27,082 nucleotides of DNA from JAGTVB01 sp964624765 (GCA_964624765.1 CAZUZO010000034.1:1-27082); one strand, 5' to 3'. Positions 1 through 7,580 are shown, counted from the first letter of the stretch. Numbers and translations: made by a program. Notes: generated by a model from the letters alone, not told the origin.

Positions 1-102
1 AGGCGGACGGCGCCAAGCCGAGAGACATATCAGATAGATAGGCGAGGAGCGAGCATCGCCCAACGCCGCTATCGGGTAGCGCAGCAGGTTTTTTCACAAC
101 CT
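1..102 (-). repeat. Family A repeat, copy 1 (cut by window edge)
   Basis: This is the end part of a family A element in inverted orientation. The core that reads GGCGAGGAGCGAGC here is the reverse complement of the core in the other copies. It ends in GGTTTTTTCACAACCT at 87-102. The other terminus lies outside the window. It sits downstream of the small membrane-protein gene. Confidence 0.85.
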
Positions 103-213
103 ATGAGAAGGCTCGCAGCACCGCCACCCCTCTGTCAGATGGTCGACCGAGCCAACTCCAGGCACCATCGGGGTTTCGCTCTCCGAAACGGCTGTCTTCG
201 CCGTCAGCGCGGG

Positions 214-582
214 CTATCCGATGCGCTCCCGCTTTCCTGCTTCCAGTTTGGCGCCAACCAGATAGCCTGCGACCAGTGCCAGGAGGACCACAATGGGAAG
301 GTAAAGCCCAATGGCCTCACCTAGCGCCGAATCGCGATTGAAGACATGATAGCTCTTACCGATGATATCGACGCTGATCATCGAAGCGCCCGGCACCATC
401 AGCCGCAGGCCCGCCGCAACACCACTGAGCAACAAATACGCGTAGTACGGTAGCAGGCTCCAAAGGAATAAGCCAAATGCCAGACGATGGCCCGCATCGA
501 AATGGGGTACCACCGAGATTGCCGCAGCTAACAAAGCGCCCAAAATAGTCACGCCATACGCAATCGTCTTATCATTTTCCAT
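214..582 (-). CDS. Small multi-pass membrane protein of unknown function
   Basis: I do not recognise this 122-residue protein. Hydropathy by eye suggests three or four membrane segments: an N-terminal one after MENDKTIAYG, one or two around LAFGLFLWSLLPYYAYLLLSGV, and one near the C-terminus (IGLYLPIVVLLALVAGYLVG). It ends in a charged tail (KLEAGKRERIG). The ATG at 582 is preferred because GGAAAGG lies just upstream. A TTG at 594 is also in frame but has no Shine-Dalgarno sequence. The gene reads in the same direction as rquA and frdABCD but is separated from rquA by about 320 bp of repeats, so it may be transcribed independently. No function can be assigned; a link with quinone metabolism would be position alone. 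Confidence 0.6.
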   Translation of the reverse strand: MENDKTIAYGVTILGALLAAAISVVPHFDAGHRLAFGLFLWSLLPYYAYLLLSGVAAGLRLMVPGASMISVDIIGKSYHVFNRDSALGEAIGLYLPIVVLLALVAGYLVGAKLEAGKRERIG

Positions 583-613
583 GGGCCTTTCCAATCAACT
601 GACAGTTAGCGAA

Positions 614-740
614 ACATCATCGTTTCGGCACGTTATTATCCATTACCCTAGGGGTGCCCCTTTGACGCTCCGAACCACGACCTTGAAGAAACGATAAAAC
701 CATGGTCATCGTTTCAGGCATTTAATGCCCTTTCGCTTCA
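614..740. repeat. Degenerate family B fragments
   Basis: CATCATCGTTTCGG (614-627) and GAAGAAACGATAAAAC (685-700) look like the decayed inverted ends of one family B element. A second end, CATGGTCATCGTTTC, starts at 701 and continues with TTTAATGCCCTTTCGC, which resembles the start of the better-preserved copy at 7214 (CTAATGACCTTTGCCC). The match stops where a family A element begins at about 741. Confidence 0.5.
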
Positions 741-882
741 GAGGTTGTGAAAAAACCGTCGCGAGCGGCCCGAGAGCGGCGTTGGGCGGTGCTCGCTCCT
801 CGCCTATCTATCTAATAGGTCTCGCGGCTTGGCGCCACCCGCTTGGCTCTACCGGCGCTCGCGACATTTTCAAAACAGCTTA
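741..882 (+). repeat. Family A/C hybrid repeat
   Basis: The left end is the family A terminus (GAGGTTGTGAAAAAACC, 741-757) and the centre is the family A core (GCGGTGCTCGCTCCTCGCC type). The right end, GGCGCTCGCGACATTTTCAAAACAGCTT, is that of the short family C element found at 15203-15282. Both arms also carry the GTCGCGAGC / GCTCGCGAC inverted motif. It fills the gap between rquA and the membrane-protein gene. Confidence 0.75.
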
Positions 883-899
883 TAAGGTATACAAGCTTC

Positions 900-1640
900 T
901 CACACGCTAACCACTACCTTTTGGTACAGACCCCCAAAAAAGGTCTCCTTGCGCACGTTCTTGGCCCGAAACGGTCCGCTTATCCAGCTAACGATATCCT
1001 TGCGCCACATATCCAAAGCGAACGGCTCTAAGAACGTTAAGATGGGAATCATGACATAGCGAAACGGATTGGACCAGTTCGGGCGATGGTAATCGACGAA
1101 AATGACCTTGCCGCCCGGTTTCGCCACCCGAAGCGCCTGCTGGATAGTACGGATTCGTGCACTCTCCGGTTGCTCATGGAGAAGAAAAAACACCACCACG
1201 CTATCAAAGCTCGCGTCGGCAAAGTTGAGGTCGGTCGAATCCTGATGGTGCAACGAGACGTTAGCGTAGTTCTTTACCTTGCTGGTGAGATTGTCGAGTT
1301 GCACGGGAGCCACGTCCACTACATCCAAGTGCGCATTCGGATCCAGGCGGCGCGCCAACTGCTCAGAGAAATCCCCGTAAACACAGGCAACCTGCAGCAC
1401 ATTGCCGCTGATCGAGGGGCCCAGCTCTTGCAAGGCGGCATCGCGTAGCACCGCGAAATTGCCCCACAGGATTAAATTCACCAACCACTGGCGTTCGAAA
1501 ACACGTACCCCGTTCGGATGCAGGTATGCCCACCAATACGTCTGCTCCAGATACTTCGGTAGCGGTATTTCCGTCGCAGGTTCGCGGTAGGGCCTGGACG
1601 CACGGGTCTTGCGTCCCTCAATGGCTATCGTTTTTTCCAT
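900..1640 (-). CDS. rquA: Rhodoquinone biosynthesis protein RquA
   Basis: RquA is a methyltransferase-fold protein known to convert ubiquinone to rhodoquinone by replacing a methoxy group with an amino group, using S-adenosylmethionine as the amino donor. This 246-residue protein shows the family pattern: YWWAYLHPNGVRVFERQW (35-52), LVNLILWGN (53-61), a Gly-poor motif I VLQVACVYGD (81-90) in place of the usual DxGxGxG, DVVDVAPVQL (106-115), FFLLHEQP (151-158), KPGGKVIFVDYHRP (174-187) and FLEPFALDMWR (203-213). The LHEQP and VACVYGD segments separate it from UbiE and UbiG. The ATG has GGGAG eight bases upstream. It lies downstream of frdABCD on the same strand, about 520 bp away, which fits a rhodoquinol-fed fumarate reductase. 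The TGA stop falls next to repeat sequence. Family identity rests on recalled motifs, but they are distinctive. Confidence 0.9.
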   Translation of the reverse strand: MEKTIAIEGRKTRASRPYREPATEIPLPKYLEQTYWWAYLHPNGVRVFERQWLVNLILWGNFAVLRDAALQELGPSISGNVLQVACVYGDFSEQLARRLDPNAHLDVVDVAPVQLDNLTSKVKNYANVSLHHQDSTDLNFADASFDSVVVFFLLHEQPESARIRTIQQALRVAKPGGKVIFVDYHRPNWSNPFRYVMIPILTFLEPFALDMWRKDIVSWISGPFRAKNVRKETFFGGLYQKVVVSV

Positions 1641-1681
1641 ACCGATGCTCCCAAGTAGTAGTCTAGGCCGTCACAGCTCTT

Positions 1682-1830
1682 CTCAGAGGTTGTGAAAAAA
1701 CCTGCTACGCAACCCGATAGCGGCGTTGGGCGATGCTCGCTCCTCGCCTATCTATCTGATATGCCTCTCGGCTTGGCTCCGTCCGCCTAGCGCTCGGGCC
1801 GCTCGCGACGGTTTTTTCACAACCTCTCAG
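1682..1830 (+). repeat. Family A repeat, copy 3 (complete)
   Basis: Complete 149-bp element. The inverted ends are AGAGGTTGTGAAAAAACC at 1685 and GGTTTTTTCACAACCTCT ending at 1827. The core is CCCGATAGCGGCGTTGGGCG, followed by TGCTCGCTCCTCGCCTATC. The five bases CTCAG border both ends in the same orientation. It lies 41 bp upstream of the rquA start codon and so separates rquA from frdD. Confidence 0.9.
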
Positions 1831-2161
1831 TCGAACGACCCGTTATAGTCAGTCGGGCAACCGTGTGCATTCCGCCATCGTGTTGTTATAGTCCGCCCCA
1901 GACCTGAGCGGAGCCAATACCCGCTCGACGCGCGTCGGAGTTTTAAAACGCCCTCTAAAGGTTTTGTAATGACGGCTGTACTTGTTCTAGCGGTGGGCGC
2001 CTAGCCCGCACAAGTATCCATGGATACCTTGCAGGCCACACGACACTATAGCGCACCTACCTGATTTGTGGACTAACCAGACCTGCCGACTTAAACATTG
2101 GCTGGGATCGCTACCACGAATGTCTTAGGAGCGCTATAGCTGGGATCGATCGCCTCTCCTA
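1831..2161. other. Non-coding spacer between frdD and rquA
   Basis: No convincing gene is present in this 330-bp stretch. It holds a perfect 14-bp palindrome GTATCCATGGATAC at 2014-2027. On the minus strand there is a weak promoter-like pair, TTGTGC then TAGAAC 18 bases later, just downstream of the palindrome. If real, this would give rquA its own promoter, but the hexamers are poor matches and I hold this loosely. Confidence 0.4.
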
Positions 2162-2503
2162 TTAGATGCGCAATAAATAGACGATCGCAGCAATGGTGCC
2201 GATGGCTGCGACCAAATAAGCTGCGCTGGCAGCAAGCGTATCACTGCGTAGACCGAAGTCATGCAAGGTAATACGTAAGCGATGAGCCGCATGCCAGAGG
2301 GACAAAAAGACAATGGCAAACAGTATTAGCTTACCGAACCAGTGGGCCGCAAAGGCTTGCATGTTTTCGTAAGCTAGCAGATCGGGCACATAGCCCAGGG
2401 CAGCCAACAACGTCAGGATGATGAGCGCCGGGAGAAAGAACGCAGTAAAGGTGCCACCGGCGGCGAATAGTCCCCAGACGATAGGTTTATTCGATTTTGC
2501 CAT
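2162..2503 (-). CDS. frdD: Fumarate reductase membrane anchor subunit D
   Basis: FrdD is one of two small membrane subunits that anchor fumarate reductase to the inner membrane and help form the quinol site. The 113-residue protein (E. coli FrdD is 119) begins with the family signature PIVWGLFAAGG and then has three hydrophobic helices, roughly residues 16-36, 54-70 and 90-111. The motif SLWHAAHRLRITLHDFG matches the E. coli segment with LHRMHHAMHDL. The ATG follows the frdC stop codon directly, with no spacer, so the two are almost certainly translated together. It is the last gene of frdABCD. It has no heme-ligand pattern like SdhC/SdhD, which supports Frd rather than succinate dehydrogenase. 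Confidence 0.93.
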   Translation of the reverse strand: MAKSNKPIVWGLFAAGGTFTAFFLPALIILTLLAALGYVPDLLAYENMQAFAAHWFGKLILFAIVFLSLWHAAHRLRITLHDFGLRSDTLAASAAYLVAAIGTIAAIVYLLRI

Positions 2504-2896
2504 CTAGAATACCCCCGCCAAAAACAGAATAACCAGCGACACCACTACCCAGCCCGCGTAGTGCACGCCAACAATGACACCTCCGGGCAGGAACTCTTCC
2601 CCTATCTGAATAGGCATAGCCTTTGGCGTCAAATTAAACCAAGAGGTCGAATGATAAAGGACAAAAACCAAGGTAACCACCTGAAACAAAATTCCCGCAG
2701 GGCTCTTCAAACCCTCGAGGAAAGCTTCGTAAGACGCTTGACCTTCCGATAAGCGCTTGATGGCGATCAGTAAAAACAGCGCGTAGGCGCCCACGAAAAT
2801 ACAGGTTACCTCACGCCCCATGTATCGCATGTAGCGTGACTGCCGGAGATACCAGCTAGCCTTCGGAACCTCTCGCATATATGGTTTACGGCTCAT
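2504..2896 (-). CDS. frdC: Fumarate reductase membrane anchor subunit C
   Basis: FrdC is the second membrane anchor of quinol:fumarate reductase. At 130 residues it is about the length of E. coli FrdC (131). It starts MSRKPYMREVP, as in the family, and has three membrane helices, near residues 30-48, 68-86 and 107-127. Glu29 in GREVT sits at the number of the E. coli Glu29 linked to the quinol site. The motif HSTSWFNLTPKAM corresponds to E. coli HTKTWFELAPKAA. The start is the ATG at 2896, which overlaps the frdB TGA in an ATGA; a GTG four codons upstream is possible but fits the family less well. It is co-transcribed with frdA, frdB and frdD. Confidence 0.93.
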   Translation of the reverse strand: MSRKPYMREVPKASWYLRQSRYMRYMGREVTCIFVGAYALFLLIAIKRLSEGQASYEAFLEGLKSPAGILFQVVTLVFVLYHSTSWFNLTPKAMPIQIGEEFLPGGVIVGVHYAGWVVVSLVILFLAGVF

Positions 2897-3636
2897 GACT
2901 TCCCCCACGGCATTAAGTGCTCTTTATACCAGTCCACAGTGCTTGCAATCTTCATCTGTTGCAATGCGCCTGCAGGGTCGACGTGTTTCGGACAAACCTC
3001 AGAGCATGCGCCCACAAATGAACATTCCCACACACCTTCATTGGTTGCGATCACCTGCTGACGCTGCTCTCGGCCACCGTCGCGCGAATCGCTGTTATAA
3101 CGATGCGCCAAAGCGATCGCTGCTGGCCCAATGAAATCGGGTATCAATCCGTATTCCGGACACGCGGCATAACAGAGCATACAGTTGATACACAGCGTGT
3201 ACTGTTTAAACCGCTTAAGCTCCGCGGGAGACTGCCGGTATTCACCCTCAGCGATAGATCGTTCCTCCTTGGGGATCAGATAGGGTTTGACGCGACTGAG
3301 TTTTTCCATGAAATCATCGATCACGGTGACCAGATCCCGCTCAATGGGGAAGTGCACCAGTGGTTCCACACGAATATGGTCTGGATAATCTCGCAGAAAC
3401 GCCTTACAGGAAAGGGTTGGCTCACCGTTGATCATCATGCCACAGCTGCCACACACGGCCATATGGCAGGACCAACGATAACTCACCGTGGTGTCCAGAT
3501 TGTCCTTGACATAGTTCAACGCATCGAGAACCACCCATTCCGTCTCACAGGGCACCGAATAAGTCTGGAAATGCGGTTCGCTGTCGGTCTCAGGGTTATA
3601 GCGCAAGACTTCTAGCTGGATCTGCCGTTGGCTCAT
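2893..3636 (-). CDS. frdB: Fumarate reductase iron-sulfur subunit
   Basis: FrdB carries electrons from quinol at the membrane to the flavin in FrdA through three iron-sulfur clusters. The 247-residue protein (E. coli FrdB 244) has an N-terminal ferredoxin domain with SCHMAVCGSCG and a later Cys in LSCKAFLRDYPD for the 2Fe-2S cluster. The C-terminal domain has CINCMLCYAACPEYG and CSFVGACSEVCPKHVDP for the 4Fe-4S and 3Fe-4S clusters. The opening VLRYNPETDSEP, the segment YVKDNLDTTVSYRWSC and the segment FIGPAAIALAHRYNSDSRD resemble FrdB more than SdhB. Its ATG overlaps the frdA TGA by four bases and its own TGA overlaps the frdC ATG, so the operon is tightly coupled. Confidence 0.96.
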   Translation of the reverse strand: MSQRQIQLEVLRYNPETDSEPHFQTYSVPCETEWVVLDALNYVKDNLDTTVSYRWSCHMAVCGSCGMMINGEPTLSCKAFLRDYPDHIRVEPLVHFPIERDLVTVIDDFMEKLSRVKPYLIPKEERSIAEGEYRQSPAELKRFKQYTLCINCMLCYAACPEYGLIPDFIGPAAIALAHRYNSDSRDGGREQRQQVIATNEGVWECSFVGACSEVCPKHVDPAGALQQMKIASTVDWYKEHLMPWGKS

Positions 3637-5396
3637 TTCTTCGCTCCTGAATAATCGCGCACGCTTGGCTGAGACTTAGTTATCACCACCTCGAGATATT
3701 CCATACGTGGGGGTTCTTTGGAGTGATAATGAGCCAACGTGTGTTTCAGGAACTTCTTGTCATCCCGATCCTCAAAATCCAACCGCTGATGGGCACCCCG
3801 CGACTCCTTTCGCTCCAACGCGCCGACCGCTACCGCTTCGGCACAATCGAGCATGGCGCCAAGCTCCAGGGCTTGCAACAGGTCTGTATTGTAGACGTTC
3901 GTCTTATCGTGCAGCTCGATGCCAGGATAGCGAAGCCGCAGCTCGCCAATCTTCGCGCAGGCGGCTTCCAGACCCTCCGCGGTTCTATAGATACCGACAT
4001 GCTCCTCCATGGCATCCGTCATTTCCTTGCGCAGCCCGGAAATGGACTCCGTTCCGCTGCTCTTCTCGAAAAGCGCACGGATTCGGCCCTGGGCTGCTTG
4101 CGCCTGTTTGGTAATCGCCGCGTCGTTAACCGCAACCTGTCCAGACTGAATGTACTCGACCGCACTCAAGGCGGCCCGCTTACCGAAAACCAGCAGCTCG
4201 GTCAAAGAATTCGAGCCCAGCCGATTGGCCCCATTGATACTGACACAGGCACATTCGCCGGCGGCGAACAGCCCCGGCAGGACGGTCGCTGCATTGATGT
4301 CGGTATGGATGCCTCCCATCATGTAATGCACAACCGGGCGGATGGGTACCGGCTCATGAACGGGATCCTTTTGTAGATAGCTGGTGGCTAACTCCCTCAC
4401 GAACGGCAATCGCTCATTGATTTTCTTTTCCCCTAGGTGACGCATGTCCAACAGCACGCAGTCACCCCAGGGAGTCGATATGGTATTACCTTTTTTCTGC
4501 TCGTGCCAAAATGCCTGGCTCAAGCGATCCCGCGGACCGAGCTCCATGGTCTTGAGCACCGGCTGACCAAGTGGGGTTTCCGGCCCCATGCCATAATCCT
4601 GAAGGTAGCGGTAGCCGTGTTTATTGACCAATATACCGCCCTCACCGCGGCAACCTTCGGTCAACAAAATACCCGTATTGGGCAGACCTGTGGGGTGATA
4701 CTGGACAAACTCCATGTCCTTTAGCGGCACACCCGCCCGATAAGCCATCGCCATACCGTCCCCGGTCTTAATGGCGCCATTGGTGGTAAATGGGAAAATC
4801 CGGCCCGCCCCGCCTGCGGTGATGATGACCGCCTTGGCTTGGAATTGTCGCATCTGACCGCTGCGCATCTCGATGGCTGTCAAGCCCTGACAACGCCCGT
4901 CGTCCACCAGCAGATCGGTGGCATAGTATTCGTCGAAGCGCTGAATGGTGGGATACTTGAGGGACGTTTGAAACAGGGTATGCAGCAGATGAAAACCGGT
5001 CTTGTCAGCGGCAAACCAGGTGCGCTTTATTTTCATCCCTCCGAACGGCCGCACGGCCACCGAACCGTCGGGTTCCCGACTCCAAGGACAACCCCAGTGC
5101 TCAAGCTGGGTCAGCTCCTTAGGGGCCTCACCGATAAAAAACTCAACGGCATCCTGATCGCACAGCCAATCCGCCCCACCCACGGTATCGTTAAAATGAA
5201 GGTCCATGCTGTCATCAGGTTTTATGACGCCGGCAGCACCACCCTCCGCGGCGCAAGTGTGACTGCGCATCGGATAGACCTTGGAGATTAGCGCAATGCG
5301 CAACTTGGGGTCCGCCTCGGCCAGTGCAATGGCAGCCCGAAGACCTGCACCACCCGCACCGACGATAGCGACGTCTGTCTGGATTTTTTCCATCAT
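3633..5396 (-). CDS. frdA: Fumarate reductase flavoprotein subunit
   Basis: FrdA holds the covalent FAD and the active site that reduces fumarate to succinate on the cytoplasmic face of the inner membrane. It is 587 residues from the ATG at 5396 (E. coli 602). Visible marks are the FAD dinucleotide-binding GAGGAG near residues 13-18, the flavinylation His in RSHTCAAEGG (His46, E. coli 45), VQYHPTGLP, TEGCRGEGG, RPVVHYMMGG, and GANRLGSNSL with catalytic-type residues. LGPRDRLSQAFWHEQKKGNTISTPWGD is typical of the Frd rather than the Sdh branch. GGAG lies five bases before the chosen ATG; the GTG at 5414 is in frame but upstream of that site. It is the first gene of frdABCD. No exact FNR box (TTGAT-N4-ATCAA) was seen upstream. 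Confidence 0.96.
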   Translation of the reverse strand: MMEKIQTDVAIVGAGGAGLRAAIALAEADPKLRIALISKVYPMRSHTCAAEGGAAGVIKPDDSMDLHFNDTVGGADWLCDQDAVEFFIGEAPKELTQLEHWGCPWSREPDGSVAVRPFGGMKIKRTWFAADKTGFHLLHTLFQTSLKYPTIQRFDEYYATDLLVDDGRCQGLTAIEMRSGQMRQFQAKAVIITAGGAGRIFPFTTNGAIKTGDGMAMAYRAGVPLKDMEFVQYHPTGLPNTGILLTEGCRGEGGILVNKHGYRYLQDYGMGPETPLGQPVLKTMELGPRDRLSQAFWHEQKKGNTISTPWGDCVLLDMRHLGEKKINERLPFVRELATSYLQKDPVHEPVPIRPVVHYMMGGIHTDINAATVLPGLFAAGECACVSINGANRLGSNSLTELLVFGKRAALSAVEYIQSGQVAVNDAAITKQAQAAQGRIRALFEKSSGTESISGLRKEMTDAMEEHVGIYRTAEGLEAACAKIGELRLRYPGIELHDKTNVYNTDLLQALELGAMLDCAEAVAVGALERKESRGAHQRLDFEDRDDKKFLKHTLAHYHSKEPPRMEYLEVVITKSQPSVRDYSGAKK

Positions 5397-5929
5397 TCCA
5401 ACTCCGGAGCTCACGTGCCCGCTAGCTTTCTCTCACCTGCTGGGCTCTTATTGTATGTTCGCAAGACTTGTTATTGGTTTGAAAAGGGCGCCTGCGGCCG
5501 AGCGCGCGCCAAGCCCGCTGGATCGGCTCTGATGACACTACGCATCGTGGAACCTCGCGCGTTGGCTTCGAGCTTCGGTCCCCTCGTGCACGGCACGGGA
5601 CCGGCGACCCTAAGGCCGTGCGTTCAGCCAAACGCATGCCGCAACCCGAGCCGGGGTCGACATCCTGGAGCGCTATGCAACGATAGGCGCTCCGTCGCTT
5701 ACATCCCTTTGCAAGGCTTCGGTTAGACGGTTAGCGCTGACGAAGCGTTAAGACCCTTTCCGAGGGCTGAGTATACAGAAATTATTGCCGACCGCCAGCG
5801 CTGCACCGACCGAGCTAGCGATGGTCATCTCACGGAGGGGCAGCGAGGGGCACGTCCCAGCGCGGATCCCAGCCTCCCCAAAGCGATGCTGACGAATCGA
5901 TGATCCGAGTCGGAGCCAGTCATGCGTTA
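5397..5929. other. Non-coding region upstream of frdA
   Basis: This 530-bp stretch has no credible gene. On the minus strand TACAAT (5455-5450) could be a -10 box about 55 bases before the frdA start, but no good -35 is present, as in activator-dependent promoters. A stem-loop is formed by GGTCC (5577-5581) plus CGTGC (5585-5589), pairing with GCACG plus GGACC (5593-5602). It may be a terminator-like or 5' leader structure. No U-run follows on either strand. Confidence 0.35.
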
Positions 5930-7138
5930 TCATTGCAGTTCGACATCGAACAGGTGATCCGCTTGCCCAAACAACCCCCGGTCACGCCGCACACGCGCCA
6001 ACACCCGCTCTCCTGGAAGTTTGTCCCACAGGGCGATCTTGACGTCGGCCAGCGTCCCAATCGATCGCCCGCCAAGCTCCACGAGAATATCTCCGGATCG
6101 CACACCCGCCGCCGCAGCGGCGCTGCCGGCGTCGAGGGCCTTGATACGCACCGTATCCGAAGCCGCATCCAGAAGCACCCCTAACCTACCGGCGGGAGGC
6201 AGGGCCCGACTTTCCGGCAACACCACATAATCGGCGATGCCCGGCTCAATACCGCTATCCGCACCGTTTAGGACCACCGCGTCGTCGACTTCGATACGAC
6301 GCTGCAAGCGATCGGGAATACCGGATCGGTAAGCCAGATGGCCGTTACCCGCCAATACCACCAGGGAGCGTTTGGCGTGGCGCTGTAAGTACTTCGCTAC
6401 GGTCTCCGCCATCGCCTCATCCCAGAGCAGCTGAACCTCCACGAAACGACCAAATTCCTTACGCTCGCCGGTCGGATGCAGATCGAACACCGAACGCAGC
6501 CGGGCACGATAGTGCGCATCGGCAGGCGCCATGTCAGCAGGCAGTTGGGCTCGATCGCTTGGCGCCAGCCCGGCGATACCGCCCTCGGAAACCTTTTTGA
6601 CGAGCTCGTTGGAGGCATTGAGGGCGACAACGGGAAGGCCGTGTGTCTTCGCGAACTGCAGGATAGGTTGATACAGGCGATAGTCATACCCCCACCGATC
6701 GAAATACTCTGTTGCCTCGAGTAGGCCGCTGTCGTCCAGGCGGCCCGCCACATACTCATCGAGATACCGCTGAAACGGTATCTGAAAAAATTCCATACCG
6801 ACGGCGAGGGCCGGTCTGCGTTGATACAGGCGCGACAGGATAGCCAACTGCACCAGATGGTGCTCCAAACGATCGTGGTTTTCGCCGATGAAGATCACAC
6901 GCTTGCCGGCCAGCTGGGCCACCATCCCATCGAGGGTGGATAGCGTCCCGGGTTCCAGCACCGGGGCGCTATCCGCGACTTCGGCCACTGTGCTTTGATC
7001 AAACGTTACCACGGTAGGAGGCAAACCCCGACCATGAACGATTGAGCGCCCCCCAGTATCCAACGAGGCGCCTTGGCATCCGGCGGACACCGCTACGTTG
7101 AGGCCGACCACGAGCAACAGAGCACGGTACCGGATCAT
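5930..7138 (-). CDS. ChaN-like lipoprotein with C-terminal PDZ domain
   Basis: The 402-residue protein begins with a lipoprotein-type signal, MIRYRALLLVVGLNVAVSAG then Cys, so it is probably lipidated and held in the periplasm. The middle part has the ChaN (DUF399, haem-binding uptake) pattern: VIFIGENHDRLEHH, VGMEFFQIPFQRYLDEY, ATEYFDRWGYDYRLYQPIL, LLWDEAMAETVAKYL and VLAGNGHLAYRSGIPDRL. The last 85 or so residues form a PDZ domain (LGVLLD, AAAAAGVRSGDILVELGG, VKIALWDKLPGE). The ATG at 7138 is chosen because GGGAG lies six bases before it and it starts the signal peptide; longer starts up to 7219 run into a repeat. ChaN is tied to haem or iron uptake, but the substrate here is unknown. It is a single gene upstream of frdA on the same strand. 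Confidence 0.85.
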   Translation of the reverse strand: MIRYRALLLVVGLNVAVSAGCQGASLDTGGRSIVHGRGLPPTVVTFDQSTVAEVADSAPVLEPGTLSTLDGMVAQLAGKRVIFIGENHDRLEHHLVQLAILSRLYQRRPALAVGMEFFQIPFQRYLDEYVAGRLDDSGLLEATEYFDRWGYDYRLYQPILQFAKTHGLPVVALNASNELVKKVSEGGIAGLAPSDRAQLPADMAPADAHYRARLRSVFDLHPTGERKEFGRFVEVQLLWDEAMAETVAKYLQRHAKRSLVVLAGNGHLAYRSGIPDRLQRRIEVDDAVVLNGADSGIEPGIADYVVLPESRALPPAGRLGVLLDAASDTVRIKALDAGSAAAAAGVRSGDILVELGGRSIGTLADVKIALWDKLPGERVLARVRRDRGLFGQADHLFDVELQ

Positions 7139-7213
7139 AAAATCTCCCATCCTCAGACACCCACTCAAGGGCCTCCTGTTCGTCGACCGGCGTTGCATAT
7201 GATTCCGGGCGTT

Positions 7214-7413
7214 GGTCATCGTTTCCGCAGTCTAATGACCTTTGCCCTTGAGGCAGCCGAACCCCTTGCGGCAAGGGTGTGTGCGGCAGGGATGCCGGAT
7301 CCAAGCCGACAGGGACGTCTTCACGGCGTCCCTTGCGCCAAGGGGTCGGCTGCCAAAGGCTTCGGCACCCACGGTGTGCTCCAGAGCAACTCTGACGAAA
7401 CGATGACCATGGC
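7214..7413. repeat. Family B repeat (near complete)
   Basis: The ends are GGTCATCGTTTCCGC on the left and CTGACGAAACGATGACCATG on the right. Inside, AGCCGAACCCCTTGCGGCAA pairs with TTGCGCCAAGGGGTCGGCT, and a smaller hairpin GGGACG...CGTCCC lies at the centre (about 7311-7331). It lies about 75 bp upstream of the ChaN-like gene's start and next to a family A copy. Confidence 0.75.
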
Positions 7414-7431
7414 CTGATTCCGTATCCACCG

Positions 7432-7580
7432 CTCAGAGGTTGTGAAAAAACCTGCTACACCACCCGATGGCGGCGTTGGGCGGTGCTCGCTCCTCGCCTA
7501 TCTATCTGATATGTCTCTCGGTTTGGCCCCGTCCGCCTTGCTCTCGGGTCGCTCTCGACGGTTTTTTCACAACCTCTCAG
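7432..7580 (+). repeat. Family A repeat, copy 4 (complete)
   Basis: 149 bp, the same length and orientation as the copy at 1682-1830. The ends are AGAGGTTGTGAAAAAACC and GGTTTTTTCACAACCTCT, again bordered by CTCAG on both sides. It ends 24 bp past the ptsP stop codon and could act in 3' end formation of the ptsP message. Confidence 0.9.

Noticed and set aside
1682..1830. CTCAG on both sides as a 5-bp target duplication
   Set aside because: CTCAG also borders the copy at 7432 and the 26997 left end, and other copies have CTGAG or CTTAG. A duplication should differ between sites, so it is more likely part of the element or a fixed target preference.
2162..5396. Succinate dehydrogenase sdhCDAB
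   Set aside because: Gene order A-B-C-D, the FrdC/FrdD anchors without heme-ligand pattern and many Frd-specific segments in FrdA and FrdB indicate fumarate reductase.
5397..5929. FNR box upstream of frdA
   Set aside because: No TTGAT-N4-ATCAA or close variant was found by eye on either strand.
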